Origin: Spisula solida | Taxonomy: Eukaryota; Mollusca; Bivalvia; Venerida; Mactridae | Assembly: GCA_947247005.1 (NCBI GenBank) | Contig: OX365946.1 | Location: 4,534,453-4,598,452 of the forward strand | DNA length: 64,000 nucleotides | Direction: 5' to 3' | In this document: positions 54,905-64,000 of the stretch, piece after piece | Position numbering within the stretch: position 1 is the stretch's first letter | How the letters are laid out: every line of letters starts with the position of its first letter | The notes under the pieces: model-generated | What the model was told of the DNA's origin: nothing | The model's database searches: none | Seen by the model: the letters and a program-made list of their open reading frames with translations, nothing else | Program-made: the position numbers and the translations under genes

Positions 54905-55090
54905 TGCATGTTCACATGACAGACTATTCAAATTACAGAAACGTGCTGCAAAAACTTTGATTCACCATTTGCAGAGCGAATTACGTACTAAGTACCCCAA
55001 TCAAACTTTAAGGTCAGCTTTACACATTCTTTTATACATGCCTAAACCGATCTATAAATATTCATAAATTCAATCTCATACGTATGCTTA
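54905..55090 (+). pseudogene. Fragment of a LINE ORF2 C-terminus
   Basis: The frame reads RLFKLQKRAAKTLIHHLQSE, LRTKYPNQTLRSALHILLYM. The KLQKRAA word followed by a leucine-rich stretch is characteristic of the post-RT region of CR1/jockey-like ORF2. The fragment is short and isolated, hence the moderate to low confidence. Confidence 0.4.
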
Positions 55091-55492
55091 ACCAAAACTA
55101 TGTAATTCCCGTCCTCAAGATATCAGAAATATTATGCAAAACCTTTTTAAGTCAAAATTACAAATGTAACAAAATTACTCTGACAACATTTTCTTCTTCT
55201 CTCTACTCGTCACTCTTTGACGAAAACAAGGTCCCGATCCCTTTTATTACCCCCAGATATCAAATTTATGTAGATAAGTACATTCATTTAAAGTATGATT
55301 TCTATTTGCTTTGTTCGTTTCTGTACAAATAGTTTTATATGTATATATATAATATGCAATGTAAGGTTTGTGGGGAATGATTCTCCGACCCCATAAAACC
55401 ATTGGACGGGGAAAATAAATGGGGTTACCCTTCTGGGGCCCGAAAAAAATACAAATGTCCACAATGTGCTGATAGTATTGCTACTTAGTTAA

Positions 55493-56115
55493 CCTATATC
55501 CTTTCCGCTACCATAGCGTACTAATGCAGACTCGCCGCGATGGCCATTTCGGCCTTCCGTAGTTTTCGACCTAAATGCCCAAATTCGGGAATTTTGCTGT
55601 TATGGGTACACAGGCATCCCAGACTACAGGATATTACGGGCCCAGTGTCGTGCACAGGTTTTTGGGCCCACTAGACCCCTTTAAAGAGGGCTTTGAACGT
55701 AGATTTCTCGAAACTGAAATTACTGGTCCTACCCGCCATTGCGGTACGATTCCCTGTGGAATTGCATTAACATTTAGCGCCAAAAAGTTTTTATTTTTCT
55801 GTAGCAGGAATATAAGGCTAGACAAAGGGGTCAGGACCAATGCCCTAAAGGGGCCAAAAAGTAGGCCTGTCAAGCTAAAAAAAAAAAAAAAGAAGAAGTT
55901 TTTCGCGCAAGGGTCACCGTCACATCGTCATTTCCGGTGACCTTTAGTCGAAATGTTGAAAAAAATTCTACTTTCGGCTTGAGGTAGGTGTGTAGCATCC
56001 GGATGTATCGAGTTTTTATCAGTGCTGCAAGTCAATAGTGTCTCAGGGACGGGGTATAGGGACCATATGAATTTCTCATAACCCCCCAAAAAATCGTGGT
56101 AGCGGAAAGGATATC
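55493..56115. mobile_element. About 620-bp MITE with 17-18-bp TIRs (ATATCCTTTCCGCTACCA)
   Basis: ATATCCTTTCCGCTACCA at about 55497-55514 and TGGTAGCGGAAAGGATAT at about 56097-56114 are exact inverted repeats. The interior is GC-richer than its surroundings and includes an A15 run near 55878. An open frame of 121 residues inside has no recognisable domain and is probably chance. Flanking bases do not show a clear target duplication. Confidence 0.7.
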
Positions 56116-56154
56116 AGATACTATTGGTATACGTTTAAAAATATATTATATTAA

Positions 56155-56285
56155 GTCAGACAGGGAAGGCAGCCCTCAACTTAACCAGCCGAGCACAGAA
56201 AACATTAAAACACACAAAGCACAATGCCCAACTGAACCAACCGAGCACAGGAAACATTAAACACATACAAGGCACAATGCCTATA
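56155..56285 (-). repeat. Dispersed repeat, two tandem partial copies, minus strand
   Basis: CTTAACCAGCCGAGCACAG, AAACATTAAA and AAAGCACAATGCCCAA are followed about 60 bases later by AACCAACCGAGCACAGGAA and CAAGGCACAATGCC. Two adjacent partial copies of the family at 27165-27265 and 53041-53165. Confidence 0.5.
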
Positions 56286-57075
56286 TTGCAAATTCCATTG
56301 TATTATTTCAGCAATATACTTATTTATTATAAATGACTTTAATACTGCAGTTTACTAAATGTTGTTAACTCTGCACGATGTCTTATCGGTATATATACAC
56401 ATGTTTCTGATTGTTGTTGTTTATTATGTTTGTTTGTCTTATTTCCATTCCTGTGGACTATATTGAAAATTGGTATTTATATGTCAAATATGTAATCAAC
56501 AAAAAAAGCCTTCACTATTAGTATTTGTATCATTTACCATGAGTTCAGCCGAAATGTTTATACGACATGAGCACGTTATCTAATCAACCATCGATGTATA
56601 AATGAAAAGGTCGTGTTGTTCACATGATACTGCTGGCATCATACAATGTACACACATTACCTAGACCCCGGGAAATATGTATTTAGCCTTATTCTGACAT
56701 AATGACCCACTAATTGCTTCATCGAGCTAATTATGGTTAGATGTAGATCTAATTACATAATTTTTATAGATGTAGATGTAAATACCTTTCAGCAAAAGCC
56801 AGGTTCTGGTCATCAAAGCATAATCAATGAGAAATCTGCCCTTGGTTAGAACGAACCAACAAATTCTAACACTACTATTTAGACTTATGAACTGGTCTGA
56901 AACGGACAGGACCATTTGCACGATAATGAATGTGACTTCGTATCAGTTTTGTGAAGATTACATTCAACTATATGAATAAGTAATAACTAACTTCGTAAGG
57001 ATCATTGGAGCAACAAAACTTTTATATTATGTAAATGACATATGCATGGATTTTTTATATTTCATTACATAAGTT

Positions 57076-59292
57076 ATGGCCATTATGGAGGAAATACCAG
57101 TAATTGCACTTAACGGATTAATGTTTGTGGCTTTTATTATCCATACATCCGTGAGAGCCGATTATAGTTTTGATTTGGTGCATAGCAGGTCTGCTGATAA
57201 CACAACCTCTATAGTGCGTATATTTCGATATCCAATACCGAACGTGATAACGACACCAAATTACGATGATTTGGAATCGAGCAGCTGTAGAGCTAATTCC
57301 AATATTACATGGAGGTGCTCCTGTGATGATCTGTGCAGTATTTTAAGAGATTGTTGCCCTGATGCCGACAATTCTACTGAGTTCGACCTGACCATTGACC
57401 AATTTGCTTGCATAGAAGTACCGGGAATAGGTGGGATTATGTCGATAACAAAATGTGCAGCAGACTGGAAGGACAGCACCATAAAGTCACTTTGTGAACT
57501 TGAGCCGTTACCAAATGAAACTCTATCTAAGACCATCGTTTCCGACAAGATAATCCAAGGACTTACATATAAAAACATGTACTGTGCACTTTGTAACAAC
57601 GTTCTCGATTACCATTTTTGGAACACGATTCGTCAGTGTAATATCCATGGAGATAATTCAATTTGTCTAGATGAAATACTTGTACTACCAGAGGAATATA
57701 ATTCCAACCGTGACTGCATATTGCACGGACAACACGTAACTTTAACCTGTCCTGCTGAATACAACATGGCCACAATCAAAGACAGGTGTGAATATGACCA
57801 AACATTGTTAGTTTCTCTTCAAGATACAAGTTTAATATACAAAAACATACATTGTGCGTTATGTAACGCTGTGACAGAAATTCAGATCACGTACAAACTA
57901 TATAATTTTGAACTGATCGACTCATCGTTCAGAGAAATGGCAGCAGTTCATGCATATGGGCTCGAAGTCGAAGAAATCTTTGGCAACTACCGAATTTTGG
58001 TAGATTGGAACTCAAGATATTCAGTTGAAACATATATGCATGATCATGCAGAGCCTATAACAGTGCTGTTGCCATTTGTCAAATGTGATAAAGAAGAAAT
58101 GTATGACCCGTTATTAAATGTCTGTAATATAAACAAATGCCCGGATGACACAAAGCCAGTTGACGGTAAATGTGTTAAAAAGACATTACCACGGTTTATT
58201 GCACCGGGCGACTTATTCAATGACACTACTCTTGAATTAAATGGGAAGTCAGCGTTTGGTGTGACAGGATCATGTAAACTCAATCCAAATGAGTTCGAAT
58301 ATGTTAATGAAACCAATCAAATCATCTTCCGAAACAAACTTTACAATGACACGGATTACTTCGTCAACGGAAGCGATGTTTATATGTGTTTTAACACTAG
58401 TGTGCCATTATTTCATGGAATACCGTTGCAAGCAAGTACCAACGTCGAACGGTATATGTCTTTTATTGGACTGATCATCTCGGTTGTAGCACTGACAATT
58501 ACCATAATTGTCTATTTCATATTTACCGAGCTTTTGAATATTCCTGGCAAAAATCTAGTCTGCCTGTGTATATCGTTGTTGGTAGCCCAGTTGCTATTTC
58601 TACTGTCACCTGCAATGTCCGATACTTCTGTCTTATGTAAAATCAGTGCCGTTTTGATGCACTATTTCTTCTTGGCTGCTTTCAGTTGGATGAATGTGAT
58701 TGCATTTGACCTTTTAATGACATTTGCAAATACGATGGTGGTCAGTAATAGAAGGGGTGCATCGTCAAAAAGGTTCCATATTTACAGCATCTATAGTTGG
58801 GGTGCTCCTCTTGTCATTGTTGGTGTTGCTCTTGTGCTCGAGTTTGCGATTGTTAATGAAACGTTGGATGGTTTTCAACCACGTTATGGTCATGGTGTGT
58901 GTTGGATTACTTCAAGGAATGCTCTGCTGTTGTTCTTTGTTGGACCGTTGGCCTTGTTTAAGCTATTTGATTTTGTAGCATATGGATTCATTGTGTATTT
59001 TATTACTAAAGGATTGAAGCAAGGTGCCAGGGTGAAGAACAAAAGGGACTCCCGTAGTGTGTTCATTCATATAAAGTTGTCGATTGTAATGGGCTTAACA
59101 TGGGTCTTCGCGTTCATTGCCAACTTAACAGGAAACATTATTGTCTGGTACATGTTTATAATCTTCAACACATTACAGGGGTTGTCCATTGCTATTAGTT
59201 TTCTGTGTACCAGAAGAGTCTTTCACCTGATCAAAAGCAGATGTCATTGTAACAAAACTACCCAATCTACTCAGAGTACGCCTGTATCCTAA
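57076..59292 (+). CDS. SMB-like/7TM family-B-like receptor (Methuselah-like GPCR), single exon
   Basis: 738 residues from the first ATG. A second ATG three codons on is equally plausible. Residues 1-28 form a signal peptide. Residues 71-96 carry CRANSNITWRCSCDDLCSIL then RDCCPD, a somatomedin-B-like cysteine pattern. The extracellular part has two repeats of YKN-x-x-CALCN (about 164 and 255), many cysteines and N-glycosylation sequons. Seven hydrophobic helices run from about 463 to 710, including CLCISLLVAQLLFLLSP, FFLAAFSWMNVIAFDLL, HGVCWITSRNALLLFFVGP, SIVMGLTWVFAFIANLTG and NTLQGLSIAISFLC, the family-B (secretin/adhesion) pattern. There is no GPS autoproteolysis motif. The short C-terminus is basic and Ser/Thr rich. 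Ligand unknown. The absence of introns is notable beside the intron-rich neighbours. Confidence 0.88.
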   Translation: MAIMEEIPVIALNGLMFVAFIIHTSVRADYSFDLVHSRSADNTTSIVRIFRYPIPNVITTPNYDDLESSSCRANSNITWRCSCDDLCSILRDCCPDADNSTEFDLTIDQFACIEVPGIGGIMSITKCAADWKDSTIKSLCELEPLPNETLSKTIVSDKIIQGLTYKNMYCALCNNVLDYHFWNTIRQCNIHGDNSICLDEILVLPEEYNSNRDCILHGQHVTLTCPAEYNMATIKDRCEYDQTLLVSLQDTSLIYKNIHCALCNAVTEIQITYKLYNFELIDSSFREMAAVHAYGLEVEEIFGNYRILVDWNSRYSVETYMHDHAEPITVLLPFVKCDKEEMYDPLLNVCNINKCPDDTKPVDGKCVKKTLPRFIAPGDLFNDTTLELNGKSAFGVTGSCKLNPNEFEYVNETNQIIFRNKLYNDTDYFVNGSDVYMCFNTSVPLFHGIPLQASTNVERYMSFIGLIISVVALTITIIVYFIFTELLNIPGKNLVCLCISLLVAQLLFLLSPAMSDTSVLCKISAVLMHYFFLAAFSWMNVIAFDLLMTFANTMVVSNRRGASSKRFHIYSIYSWGAPLVIVGVALVLEFAIVNETLDGFQPRYGHGVCWITSRNALLLFFVGPLALFKLFDFVAYGFIVYFITKGLKQGARVKNKRDSRSVFIHIKLSIVMGLTWVFAFIANLTGNIIVWYMFIIFNTLQGLSIAISFLCTRRVFHLIKSRCHCNKTTQSTQSTPVS

Positions 59293-60070
59293 AGGAACAT
59301 CTAACTGATCCCAGTCATATAAGGGTGCGTTATGATCAGTTTGGTATAACTGTTTTTGCTTGTTTTAGGCAAATCTGATAGTGTAGTTTTAGACGTCAAC
59401 GGGTGGCCAATTTAGAGTATCCGTTCCCCTCGTGTTCTCTTTTTTAATTTGAATGTTTGATGTGCGTTGAAAATGTTTACGTTTTTTTTGCATCACCATG
59501 TCATTGTAAAAATGATATAGGTCGTTTGCGGCGAAACAAAATCGTATAAAATGAAGATTTCTCAGCATTCACTGCATCTACAAGTATGATATTTTGCTCG
59601 AGTGAATGAAATGTATCTACCTACTATACAATGTATATTGTTGTGATTATTAGATGTTATTTTGGAATATTCTAGAATGTGTTGCTTTTTAATATATTGT
59701 ACATTGTAATATATTGCAGAAAAATATATATATGCTTGTATCACAAGTTGATATACGTACATATTAATAGATAATCAGGCAAATTGTGGGTGATTGTAAT
59801 GTATTATAAATTTTATATTGTCTCTCAATAGAAAAGAATATATGATAAATAAATAAATAACTCTGACTCTTATATCAGAGTTATTTATTTATGTAATGTA
59901 ATGTATTAGTTTAACTAGAAAACATGAGTTTTGTTTCATTCAGGTGAGTTCATTCAAGTGTTATATTGCTACTGATATCATATTAAACTGGGATATAAGG
60001 TTTTATGGATAATAATTTATATACACAAATGTATTGGTCAAAGTAGTAAGTTACAACTTCTGTAGGCAAA
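59293..60070. other. 3' flank of the receptor gene
   Basis: AT-rich DNA with the probable 3' UTR. Overlapping AATAAA words occur at about 59849-59858, within a hairpin. No further gene was recognised. Confidence 0.5.
59850..59891. terminator. Perfect 17-bp hairpin carrying AATAAA words
   Basis: The arms TAAATAAATAACTCTGA (59850-59866) and 59875-59891 are exact inverted repeats around an eight-base loop. Each strand reads AATAAA-type words into the stem, so the site could give polyadenylation signals in both orientations, for the receptor gene on + and any gene on -. That role is inference. It could equally be a remnant of a palindromic element. Confidence 0.5.
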
Positions 60071-60077
60071 ATGTTAA

Positions 60078-60290
60078 AGTATAAAATTCTGTTCAGAAGA
60101 AACTCTGTCCTGTATACGAGTATACCAATTGTCAGAGTATAAAATTCTGTCAAGTAGAAACTCTGTCCTGTATACCAGTATACCAATTGTCAGAGTATAA
60201 AATTCTGTCAAGAAGAAACTCTGTCCTGTATACCAATTGTCAGAGTATGAAATTCCGCCACCAAACAAAAACAAAATTAGAAATTCTGTC
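60078..60290. repeat. 58-bp minisatellite, about 3.5 units
   Basis: AGTATAAAATTCTGTCAAGA and AACTCTGTCCTGTATACCAG repeat at 60078, 60136 and 60194, with a shortened unit at 60243. Flanking frames on both strands are shadows. Confidence 0.8.
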
Positions 60291-60479
60291 CAATATAAAA
60301 TATTCAAGTATGGAGTTCTGGCCCGAAAAAATGCCGTCCAGTTCTCTGATCAGAATTTCATTAAGAATGGTTTCCAAGTGGGCAGAATCAAAGACCTAAA
60401 AATACAGTTTTTAGATATTTGGCAGAATAAGAAGTCAAAGCCTACAATCATATTGGCAAATATAAGGACAAGGTTATAA

Positions 60480-61540
60480 AACTCATTATCATTTAATTAT
60501 TTGGATTTATTTATTTACTTCTGTGTACCCTTATTTCGTTTATACATCTAACTTGAACAATGTACAGTTGTCAGAATAACTTGATTTAATGTTAAACGGA
60601 CAATAATTTATTATCAAACATTGCTCACGAAACTTGCCGGAGTTTCATGTCAATTCTCACGCACTGTGTGTATTACATAATTGTTTTGAACTGCGTCTAT
60701 AAAGCATACTTTGGCTATCAAGGATCAGAAAATATGAACGTTGCATGTAATTGTTCTATGCAATTATCTAACTGGTGCCTGAATTAGTTGTCAGTTTTTA
60801 AAGCCTATGTCCCAGTGTGGAATTCCATGTCGGCGATGTTCTCCCGATTTCTTTCGATACCACCCGATTCATCCCAATTCCTTCCGATATCACAAGCTGT
60901 CTCATGACTTACCCGAATCCTCCCCTAGACCACGATGAGCCTGTTCCCGATATCGTAGGATGATACATTGTAGCTCATTACTTTCAATCGGGAGTATGTC
61001 GCCGAGGCAAGAACTGCTCATTGGGACCTAGGCTTAACATCTGTTATGTATAACTGATTGATACATGAAATGTCAAATTCGTGTCCTTTCATTGAAATGA
61101 GGACATAACTTCATACATGCAATTAGTCTGATATCGTTAATAATATGTAATATCTGCTACCAAACACTTTAATGATCACAAATGTTACATGCAATCAGGA
61201 TCAACGTGGGATCGCAACCTGAATTAATTAACATGTAATGCTAGTAACATAAAAAAGTTGCTTTCCAGTAATCCAGATATCTAAAATGTAGTACGCAGTC
61301 TAATAATGTTTAACAGTACAACTTTTAACATAATTGCATACACGAAACCATATAATCAGAAAGTTTAATAATAATAAAGACTTTATTTAGAGGCAACATA
61401 GGTGTCTGCCTAATATTCCCTACGAGCCACTACACATACACATAGTGCATTACGTTTCACAAGAAATTTAAAATGTAGAATACTTACTGTTTAGCAATAC
61501 CGCATGGCTTTGGCATCACTTAAGGCTACAAACCCATGAC
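60480..61540. other. Intergenic DNA, no recognised feature
   Basis: No gene or clear transposon. Around 60830-60960 there are loose repeats of CCCGAT and CCGATATC words. Confidence 0.4.
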
Positions 61541-61544
61541 AAAT

Positions 61545-61990
61545 TTTCAGATTCTGATTCAGAGTATTTGAATCCTGACCCAGTTTTTTTACCCTGATCC
61601 AGCTTTCGAATCCTGACCCAGTCTTTGGATCCTGACACACTGTACACATTATTTAGACTATGATTTAGTATTCACTCCTGAATCAGTTTTCAGATACTGA
61701 TCCAGAATTCTGAGACTGACCTGGTATTCAGATCCTGATCCAGTATTCAGATCCTGTATTCAGATCCTGATCTAGTATTCAGATCCTGATCCAGTATTCA
61801 TATTCAGATCCTGATCTAGTATTCAGATCCTGATCCAGTATTCAGATCCTGATCTAGTATTCAGATCCTGATCCAGTATTCAGATCCTGATCTAGTATTC
61901 TGATCCTGATCTAGTATTCAGATCCTGATCCAGTATTCAGATCCTAATCTAGTAATCAGATCTTGATCCAGTATTCAGATCCTGATCTAG
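61545..61990. repeat. 19-bp minisatellite with a 38-bp alternating higher order
   Basis: CAGATCCTGATCCAGTATT and CAGATCCTGATCTAGTATT alternate through much of 61720-61990, giving a 38-bp dimer. Upstream from 61545 the same unit is strongly diverged (ATCCTGACCCAGTTTTT). The graded divergence suggests recent expansion from the right-hand part of an older array. Confidence 0.8.
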
Positions 61991-62210
61991 TATTTGGATC
62001 ATAAGTCAATGCTCTATGTACTGTACTAACAGGGTAGGTATCACACATTAATACTAACTCCAAACATCCTACCCCTTTTCTGACAACAATGTGTAAATCT
62101 CATGTGCAGCTTTCTTAACCAAATAGCAAGAGTAGTATCCCCTGATAATGTATCTTGACAAGTCCTTTCTGTTGCTGAATTGTCATATTCATTATTGGAA
62201 CAAATAGTTT

Positions 62211-62715
62211 ATTGGACAAGGAACAGAGGAATGTATTGGACAGAGGAATGTATTGGACAAGGAACAGAGGTATGTATTGGACAAGGAACAGAGGAATGTA
62301 TTGGACAAGGAACAGAGGAATATATTGGACAAGGAACAGAGGAATGTATTAGACAAGGAACAGAGGAATGTATTGGACAAGGAACAGAGGAATGTATTGG
62401 ACAAGGAACAGAGGAATGTATTGGACAAGGAACAGAGGAATGTATTGGACAAGGAACAGAGGAATATATTGGACAAGGAACAGAGGAATATATTGGACAA
62501 GGAACAGAGGAATGTATTAGACAAGGAACAGAGGAATGTATTGGACAAGGAACAGAGGAATGTATTGGACAAGGAACAGAGGAATATATTGGACAAGGAA
62601 CAGAGGAATATATTGGACAAGGAACAGAGGAATGTATTAGACAAGGAACAGAGGAATGTATTGGACAAGGAACAGAGGAATGTATTGGACAGAGGTATGT
62701 ATTGAACAAGGGACA
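62211..62715. repeat. 24-bp minisatellite, about 20 units, with a five-unit higher order
   Basis: The unit is GGACAAGGAACAGAGGAATG plus TATT. Because 24 is a multiple of three, several frames stay open on both strands (GQGTEECI-type repeats), but composition, lack of context and the pure repeat nature argue against a gene. Variants CIG, YIG and CIR appear in the order CIG-CIG-YIG-YIG-CIR, repeated in 62420-62680 as a 120-bp higher-order unit. Confidence 0.9.
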
Positions 62716-62814
62716 GAGGTTTGTATTGGACAGGGTTATGAACACATGACAGGGAAGTGTAATGAATTAAAATAAAGAAGACAGCAGTTGAGTGTTTGTC
62801 ATATTTATTACATA

Positions 62815-63175
62815 ATAACAACATGTGTATTACACACAGTGAACAACAAAGTTATACAAGTTCATTATGTGAACAATTTGTGTATTACACACAGTGAACA
62901 ACAAAGTTATACAAGCTCATTATGTGAACAATATGTGTATTACACACAGTGAACAACAAAGTTATACAAGTTCATTATGTGAACAATATGTGTATTACAC
63001 ACAGTGAACAACAAAATTATACAAGTTCATTATGTGAACAGTATGTGTATTACACACAGTGAACAACAAAATTAAACAAGTACCGGTACATTATGTGAAC
63101 AGTATGTGTATTACACACAGTGAACAACAAAATTAAACAAGTACCGGTACATTATGTGAACAATATGTGTACAAT
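62815..63175. repeat. 55-60-bp minisatellite, about 6.5 units
   Basis: GTGTATTACACACAGTGAAC, AACAAAGTTATACAAG and TTCATTATGTGAACAA repeat at about 62825, 62880, 62936, 62992, 63047 and 63107. The last two units carry a small insertion (GTACCGGTACATTATG) and a TTAAAC variant, which lengthens the unit. TGTATTACACA and GTTCA...TGAAC give each unit short dyads. Confidence 0.85.
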
Positions 63176-63179
63176 AAGA

Positions 63180-64000
63180 TATTAACAGTCATGTCAACCT
63201 CATTTCGTAATTAAATTTAAGATATTCCTGAATGCAAACAAATGCACCCTAGAGTTGTTTCCAACAATACTGTAATTAAAACCATTAGCGAAAAGGAAAA
63301 TACATGTGTTGGTTTGTTCCTTCACAAAATTATAACAGTCATTCTAAGAACAAATTTAACAATTTTAACTTAGTCATGATTGTTAACATTTAAATTTATT
63401 TTATTCAATTAATGATTATTTAAGTACAGGTATCTGTTTGTGTTAATTGAAATAATTGCACAGGAATCCAATTATCAAAGCACTTACAGAAGTAATTAAC
63501 TTACCCTCAAATTTAAATTCCCTGTAATATTTTACCAAAACAAATAAGGAACAGACAAGAGTTCATACATTTAATTCCCTAAACCATTGTTAATATTGCA
63601 AATCCCTTTTCAATTTGTTAAAGATTTATAAAAATGATAAATTAGGGCATGGAGTAAAGGGGTCAATGAATCCCCTACAACTGTACCCTGTTACATTCTA
63701 TCATATTATACACTACATACATAATGGAATGGAAATGGATTTATTTCTGATAACATTAACCACAGGTATATATATATACAATTATGAAGTCCATTGATTT
63801 CCAAAAGTTTTGCACTTCTAAAATTCTTAAATGTTGGCAAAAATTTCAGGAAAGGTACTGGAAAGCTTAAAGGTGTTGAGAGTTATCTGCCCTTGAAACA
63901 AGTTTTCTTCTCCTTCAAATACGAGTATTCAAACAGACAACTCCTAAACAAGCATCTGTGACTTTTAGAATTTTACTGTTTCTAATATGACACTTTCACA
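63180..64000. other. AT-rich DNA to the window end, nothing recognised
   Basis: No gene, RNA or clear repeat was identified. ATCAAAGCACTTACAG near 63475 resembles an end of the MITE at 18969-19194. Confidence 0.4.

Noticed and set aside
55575..55940. 121-residue frame as a gene
   Set aside because: It lies wholly inside a MITE, contains a poly-lysine run from an A tract and shows no domain.
62180..62824. Repeat proteins of 150-210 residues in several frames
   Set aside because: A 24-bp unit keeps several frames open on both strands at once. There is no signal, promoter or splice context, so this is a minisatellite.
1..64000. CRISPR arrays, prokaryotic operons or phage genes
   Set aside because: Repeats are contiguous satellites or transposon ends without unique spacers, and genes are spliced animal genes. 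Nothing prokaryotic was seen.

Overview
The window looks like AT-rich nuclear DNA of a lophotrochozoan animal, most likely a bivalve mollusc. The pointers are intron-rich genes with TSP1, galaxin-like and galectin-like modules, a somatomedin-B-like/7TM receptor, CR1-like LINEs, a Ngaro-type tyrosine-recombinase retrotransposon, tRNA-derived SINEs, and tandem repeats rich in GTCCGTC and GGTCAC of a kind I associate with bivalve genomes. The species cannot be named from the sequence alone.

Layout. (1) About 1.0-16.7 kb, + strand: a multi-exon gene that I assembled from nine exons with mutually consistent splice phases (1773 coding bases after the first split codon, 590 residues plus stop). It encodes a TSP1 module, a divergent TSP1-like module, a run of galaxin-like di-cysteine repeats, a Thr/Pro/Ser stalk, one transmembrane helix and a tail of about 149 residues with three YxxL motifs. 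Two of these are spaced like an ITAM. Its 5' end is missing. Introns hold a 165-bp satellite, terminal-inverted-repeat-bounded tandem repeats and a dead CR1/L2-like LINE inserted at the donor of a galaxin exon. (2) 17-28.6 kb: no supported gene. It contains a 226-bp MITE with perfect 23-bp ends, tRNA-like SINE remnants, a 33-bp minisatellite and a 2.9-kb structure with about 0.85-kb inverted arms. (3) 28.7-37.1 kb, + strand: a four-exon gene for a secreted galectin-like protein of 252 residues with an extra N-terminal cysteine-containing region. Two mariner-like MITEs lie in its introns. (4) 37.4-51.4 kb: a CR1-like LINE with a PHD-like zinc finger. It is split by a complete-looking Ngaro element (39755-47958) that has A1-B1-A2-B2 split direct repeats and SGNH hydrolase, Gag-like, RT-RNase H and tyrosine recombinase ORFs. 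(5) 51.4-57 kb: repeat debris, including a decayed retropepsin, a LINE fragment and two MITEs. (6) 57.1-59.3 kb, + strand: an apparently intronless 738-residue SMB-like/7TM family-B-like receptor. (7) 60-63.2 kb: four successive minisatellites, two with higher-order structure.

The three host genes all encode secreted or membrane proteins with cysteine-rich or lectin-like extracellular modules. That fits recognition or adhesion roles, but nothing in the sequence shows that they act together. The points most worth following are the TSP1-galaxin-TM-YxxL receptor-like gene and the young nested Ngaro element with its accessory hydrolase.
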